Program-made: the position numbers and the translations under genes
Notes under the pieces: generated by a model
What the model saw: the letters and a program-made list of their open reading frames with translations, nothing else
What the model was told of the DNA's origin: nothing
Databases searched by the model: none
Source of the DNA: Myxococcales bacterium
GTDB lineage: Bacteria > Myxococcota > Polyangia > Fen-1088
Length of the DNA stretch: 10,809 nt
Reading direction: 5' to 3'
Assembly (NCBI GenBank): GCA_003159055.1
Contig: PMLH01000426.1
Coordinates: forward strand, 1-10,809
In this document: positions 8,035 to 10,809 of the stretch, in pieces
How positions within the stretch are numbered: position 1 is the first letter of the stretch
Layout of the letters: each line of letters begins with the position of its first letter

Positions 8035-8065
8035 GCCGATCCGGGTTCCCCCAGCCCGGATCGGC
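8035..8065 (+). terminator. Strong hairpin between ahpC and ahpF (terminator or processing element)
   Basis: Perfect 11-base arms GCCGATCCGGG (8035-8045) and CCCGGATCGGC (8055-8065) enclose a 9-base loop and start 21 bases after the ahpC stop. What follows is only mildly T-rich (GCTTGCTTTCC), so as an intrinsic terminator it would be leaky. It could trim or protect an ahpC transcript and make AhpC far more abundant than AhpF, as the enzymes' use suggests. Confidence 0.65.
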
Positions 8066-8101
8066 GCTTGCTTTCCCCTGACCAATTCCCGACGGAGCGT
8101 C

Positions 8102-9649
8102 ATGCTGGACCAAGGCATCAAGGACCAACTCAGAGACCATTTTGCGAAGCTGTCGTCGACCATCACGCTGGCTCTCTTCAAGAGCGACCATCCCAAGCAG
8201 TCCGAATTGCAGGAACTGCTGGCCGATGTGGCCTCGTGCGGGGACAGGCTCGCTCTGGTCGAAATGCCTGAGAAAGTCGCGGGCGTTCAGTTCGACCTGC
8301 TTTCTGGCGGCAAGCAGACCGGCATTCGCTTTCGCGGGTTGCCCGGCGGTCACGAGTTTACCTCGCTCGTCATCGCAATCCTGAACAGCGACGGCAAGGG
8401 CAAGTTGCCCGACCAAGGCGTCCAGCGCAGGGTGAAAGCCTTGAGGGGCCCCGTGCGCCTGTACACCTATGTCTCGCTCAGCTGCACCAACTGCCCGGAC
8501 GTGGTTCAGGCGCTCAACCAAATGGCGCTGATTCACCCGGATTTCCAGCACACCATGATCGACGGCGAGCTCGCCGAAGGTGACATCGCGTCGCTTGGCA
8601 TTCAAGGCGTGCCCGCGGTCGTGAGTGGAAATTCCATTCTGCACGTCGGTCGCGCCAATTTTGCCGAGCTGCTGGAGACGCTGGAGGGTGCGCTCGGGCG
8701 CGAAGCGCTCGATGTGAGTGCGCAGCCGCCGCAAGAGTACGACGTGGTCGTGCTGGGCGGCGGGCCTGCGGGTAGCTCGGCTGCGATCTACAGCGCACGC
8801 AAGGGCCTGAAGACCGCGCTGGTCGCACAGCAGCTGGGTGGCCAGGTGCAAGAGACGGTCGGCATCGAGAACCTGATCTCGGTTCCCTACACCGAGGGTC
8901 GTCGGCTGGCCGCCGATTTGGAAAAGCACGTGCGTGCCTACGCCATCGACCTCTTCGACAACCGCAAGGTCGAACAGATCCTCGACCATGGCAAGCAAAA
9001 GGAGCTTCGCTTGCAGGGCGGCGAGATCTTGCGCACGAGCGCGCTGATTCTCGCCACCGGCGCCAAGTGGCGCGAGCTGGGGATTCCCGGCGAGAAGGAC
9101 TACCTCGGCCGCGGCGTCGCGTTCTGTCCCCACTGCGACGGCCCCTTCTACAAGGGCAAGCGGGTGGCGGTGGTAGGCGGCGGCAATTCCGGGGTTGAGG
9201 CCGCCATCGATTTGGCCGGCATCTGTGCCCAGGTCACCCTGGTCGAATTCGCCGAGCAGCTGAAGGCGGACGAGGTTCTGGTGCGCAATCTGCGCGGTTT
9301 GCCCAATGTTGCCGTCATCACCAACGCCCGCACCACGCATGTGGTGGGCAACGGCCAGACCGTCACGGCGTTGCGCTACCAGGATCGGACGAGCGAAAAG
9401 AGCCACGAAATCGCGCTCGACGGCGTGTTCGTGCAAATCGGCCTCGTGCCGAACAGCGCGGTCGCCAAGGACCTGGTCAGCATCAACCGGATGGGTGAAA
9501 TCCTCATCGACGAACGCTGTCGCACCAGCCGCGCGGGCATCTACGCCGCTGGCGACGTCAGCAGCGTGCCCTTCAAACAGATCGTCATCGCCATGGGCGA
9601 AGGCGCCAAAGCCGCCCTCACAGCTTTCGAAGATCGCATACGCGCGTAG
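8102..9649 (+). CDS. ahpF: Alkyl hydroperoxide reductase subunit F (NADH:peroxiredoxin disulfide reductase)
   Basis: A cytosolic FAD flavoprotein of 515 residues (Escherichia coli AhpF has 521) that moves electrons from NADH through FAD and two disulfides to oxidised AhpC. The N-terminal tandem thioredoxin-like domain (about 1-200) carries the redox pair C128-TN-C131 in SLSCTNCPDVVQALN and the cis-Pro loop GVPAVV. The FAD-binding motif is VVVLGGGPAG (215-224). The thioredoxin-reductase-like active site is C342-PH-C345 followed by DGP. The NADH-binding motif is VAVVGGGNSG (355-364), and the closing FAD motif GIYAAGDVS lies near the C-terminus. All catalytic residues are present. GGAG five to eight bases before the ATG gives a good ribosome site. 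It follows ahpC by 88 bp in the same direction and is convergent with the next gene, with 73 bp between the two stops and no clear terminator there. Confidence 0.97.
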   Translation: MLDQGIKDQLRDHFAKLSSTITLALFKSDHPKQSELQELLADVASCGDRLALVEMPEKVAGVQFDLLSGGKQTGIRFRGLPGGHEFTSLVIAILNSDGKGKLPDQGVQRRVKALRGPVRLYTYVSLSCTNCPDVVQALNQMALIHPDFQHTMIDGELAEGDIASLGIQGVPAVVSGNSILHVGRANFAELLETLEGALGREALDVSAQPPQEYDVVVLGGGPAGSSAAIYSARKGLKTALVAQQLGGQVQETVGIENLISVPYTEGRRLAADLEKHVRAYAIDLFDNRKVEQILDHGKQKELRLQGGEILRTSALILATGAKWRELGIPGEKDYLGRGVAFCPHCDGPFYKGKRVAVVGGGNSGVEAAIDLAGICAQVTLVEFAEQLKADEVLVRNLRGLPNVAVITNARTTHVVGNGQTVTALRYQDRTSEKSHEIALDGVFVQIGLVPNSAVAKDLVSINRMGEILIDERCRTSRAGIYAAGDVSSVPFKQIVIAMGEGAKAALTAFEDRIRA

Positions 9650-9722
9650 GGGATCCCGACGCGCAGGTGGTCCAGGGTTAGCCGTCCCGCCTTGGCCCAA
9701 TTCAGAACAGTGATCGGTGTCC

Positions 9723-10809
9723 TCAGTAGTCGCACCCTGGAGCAGAAACCGAATCTGGGCAGGCCCAGCACTGCATGCCGACCTTGGTTCCAGGGGGAAG
9801 CTGCCCTTGGCTGATCTCCGCGGCCGTGCGAACGATGCTTATCACTTGTCCGGTCCTGGGACACCTGCTTGCGTCGTAGGAGAGTTGCCAACAGTCGGTG
9901 GTTGTGGTGTCCGGTGTGGCGCCGGGCGGGCACAGCGGCAGTCGGTCCGACTCCTGGTAGATGACCTTGTTGGTTTGGGGATCCACCGTGGGCACGCGAT
10001 AGGCGACACGGCAATCCGGCTGAAGTCCCGGCGTCGACGGATCGACATCGAGCAGCTTGGCGTCGACACACAAGTTCTGCAGCTTCTTGGCAATGGAGTC
10101 GCCAATGCCCTTCATGGCGTCGGTGAAGTCCGGCTCGCAGATACTGTACTTGAGGCCATTCTCGGCAAACTCGTCGACAAAGGCCGACATGCGCAAGCCG
10201 CCCGTGGCGCCCCAGCCCGAGGCGTCCGGGTCGTACCCGCCAGAGGTCTTCGGCATATGGTTCGGGTCGTAGCAGACCGGCCAGTAGTCGTAGATGACTG
10301 GGTGATCGGCATCCGAGGTGTTCGGGTTGGGCACGAAGTCGATCTTGTATTTCGCGTTTGCGAAATCCGGCTTGCCGTCGGCGCCGTTGCGAGGCCAGCC
10401 GAAGATGCCGGCGACCAGGATCCTGTCGGCGGACTGGTCGCCCTTCAGCACCTTGATCTCGTCGGCCAGCTTCTTGACGCTCTTGAGGGGGCTGCAGCTG
10501 GTGGGGCCGGAGGTGTCGGTGAGTGTGTTGCCATCGGTGACATTCGGGCAGGAATCCGTCCTTGCCGAGCAGCTCGCGAAATCCGTCTCGAATCTGGACG
10601 TGGTCGGGTAGCCAGGTGGCGTGACCTCCGACAGGCTTGCGCCACTGCACTGGTGTCCGCGGGTGGCACAACGGAGGCTGGCGGACTCGCCGCGCAACTC
10701 GGGCTTGTCGCCGAACATGCCGTCGTTGGTGGCAGCCGAACAGTCATCCTCGTCGCTCAAGAAGACAAGGCCAAGGTAGGCGCTTGGCCGAAGCATTTGC
10801 CGTTGGTTG
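9723..10809 (-). CDS. VWA-like Cys-rich exported protein, C-terminal part (5' end off window)
   Basis: The frame ends with TGA at 9723-9725 and stays open to the right edge, where residues NQRQ precede the first ATG (10796); the true start is therefore almost surely outside the window. The visible 361 residues begin with LRPSAYLGLVFLSDEDDCSA, a hydrophobic strand followed by an acidic cluster that resembles the late strand of a von Willebrand A domain, where a metal-binding Asp usually sits. After it come 16 cysteines in all (spread through the protein, including CWAC and a final CDY), few in the hydrophobic strand, and many Asp, Pro and Thr residues. That pattern fits a disulfide-bonded protein outside the cytoplasm. 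I recall similar proteins as common in myxobacteria, often as lipoproteins, but the signal sequence is not visible. The rest matches no domain I can name, and substrate or role are unknown. Confidence 0.75.
   Translation of the reverse strand, partial: NQRQMLRPSAYLGLVFLSDEDDCSAATNDGMFGDKPELRGESASLRCATRGHQCSGASLSEVTPPGYPTTSRFETDFASCSARTDSCPNVTDGNTLTDTSGPTSCSPLKSVKKLADEIKVLKGDQSADRILVAGIFGWPRNGADGKPDFANAKYKIDFVPNPNTSDADHPVIYDYWPVCYDPNHMPKTSGGYDPDASGWGATGGLRMSAFVDEFAENGLKYSICEPDFTDAMKGIGDSIAKKLQNLCVDAKLLDVDPSTPGLQPDCRVAYRVPTVDPQTNKVIYQESDRLPLCPPGATPDTTTTDCWQLSYDASRCPRTGQVISIVRTAAEISQGQLPPGTKVGMQCWACPDSVSAPGCDY

Noticed and set aside
5914..8196. 760-codon minus-strand frame antisense to the kinase and ahpC
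   Set aside because: Both genes on the plus strand have full catalytic motifs; the antisense frame is a side effect of codon bias, with no domain visible.
7991..9700. 569-codon minus-strand frame antisense to ahpF
   Set aside because: ahpF is certain from its cofactor and redox motifs; the antisense product is His/Asp/Ala-rich with no domain.
9541..10671. 376-codon minus-strand frame overlapping the VWA-like gene
   Set aside because: Arg/His-rich frame-shifted reading; the alternative frame has the coherent hydrophobic strand, Cys pattern and open run to the edge.

Overview
The window looks like a chromosomal segment of a high-GC Gram-negative bacterium, most likely a myxobacterium or relative (Myxococcota). 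This rests on strong G/C bias at third codon positions, a cysteine-rich exported protein with an Asp-rich 'LSDEDDCS' strand, an orphan multi-pass 'HDFNN'-type histidine kinase, and an enormous repeat protein. The taxonomic call is inference; there is no rRNA or other marker gene here.

Layout. (1) 1-5641, minus strand: one uninterrupted reading frame of more than 1,880 codons that runs off the left edge. It has a signal peptide, a soluble N-terminal region with a HEAT-like stretch, a Pro/Ser/Thr-rich linker, then about 1,430 residues of alternating Gly/Ala-rich hydrophobic segments and short polar loops. Its core is about three diverged tandem units of 234-247 residues. This is the least ordinary item in the window. 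(2) 5642-6000: divergent intergenic region with a 7-bp inverted repeat and a weak candidate promoter. (3) 6001-7353, plus: six-TM sensor histidine kinase with no response regulator beside it. (4) 7447-8013 and 8102-9649, plus: ahpC and ahpF, a complete peroxiredoxin and its dedicated flavoprotein reductase, separated by a strong 11-bp-stem hairpin. (5) 9723-10809, minus: C-terminal part of a Cys-rich, probably exported VWA-like protein, convergent with ahpF and cut by the right edge.

How they fit together. AhpC reduces peroxides and AhpF recharges it with electrons from NADH; this pair is certain. The kinase precedes ahpC on the same strand by 93 bp, but nothing in the sequence shows that it controls it. 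No oxyR or other peroxide regulator is visible. The giant protein and the partial VWA-like protein look like envelope proteins with no evident link to the peroxide genes. No tRNA, rRNA, CRISPR array, insertion sequence or phage gene was seen.
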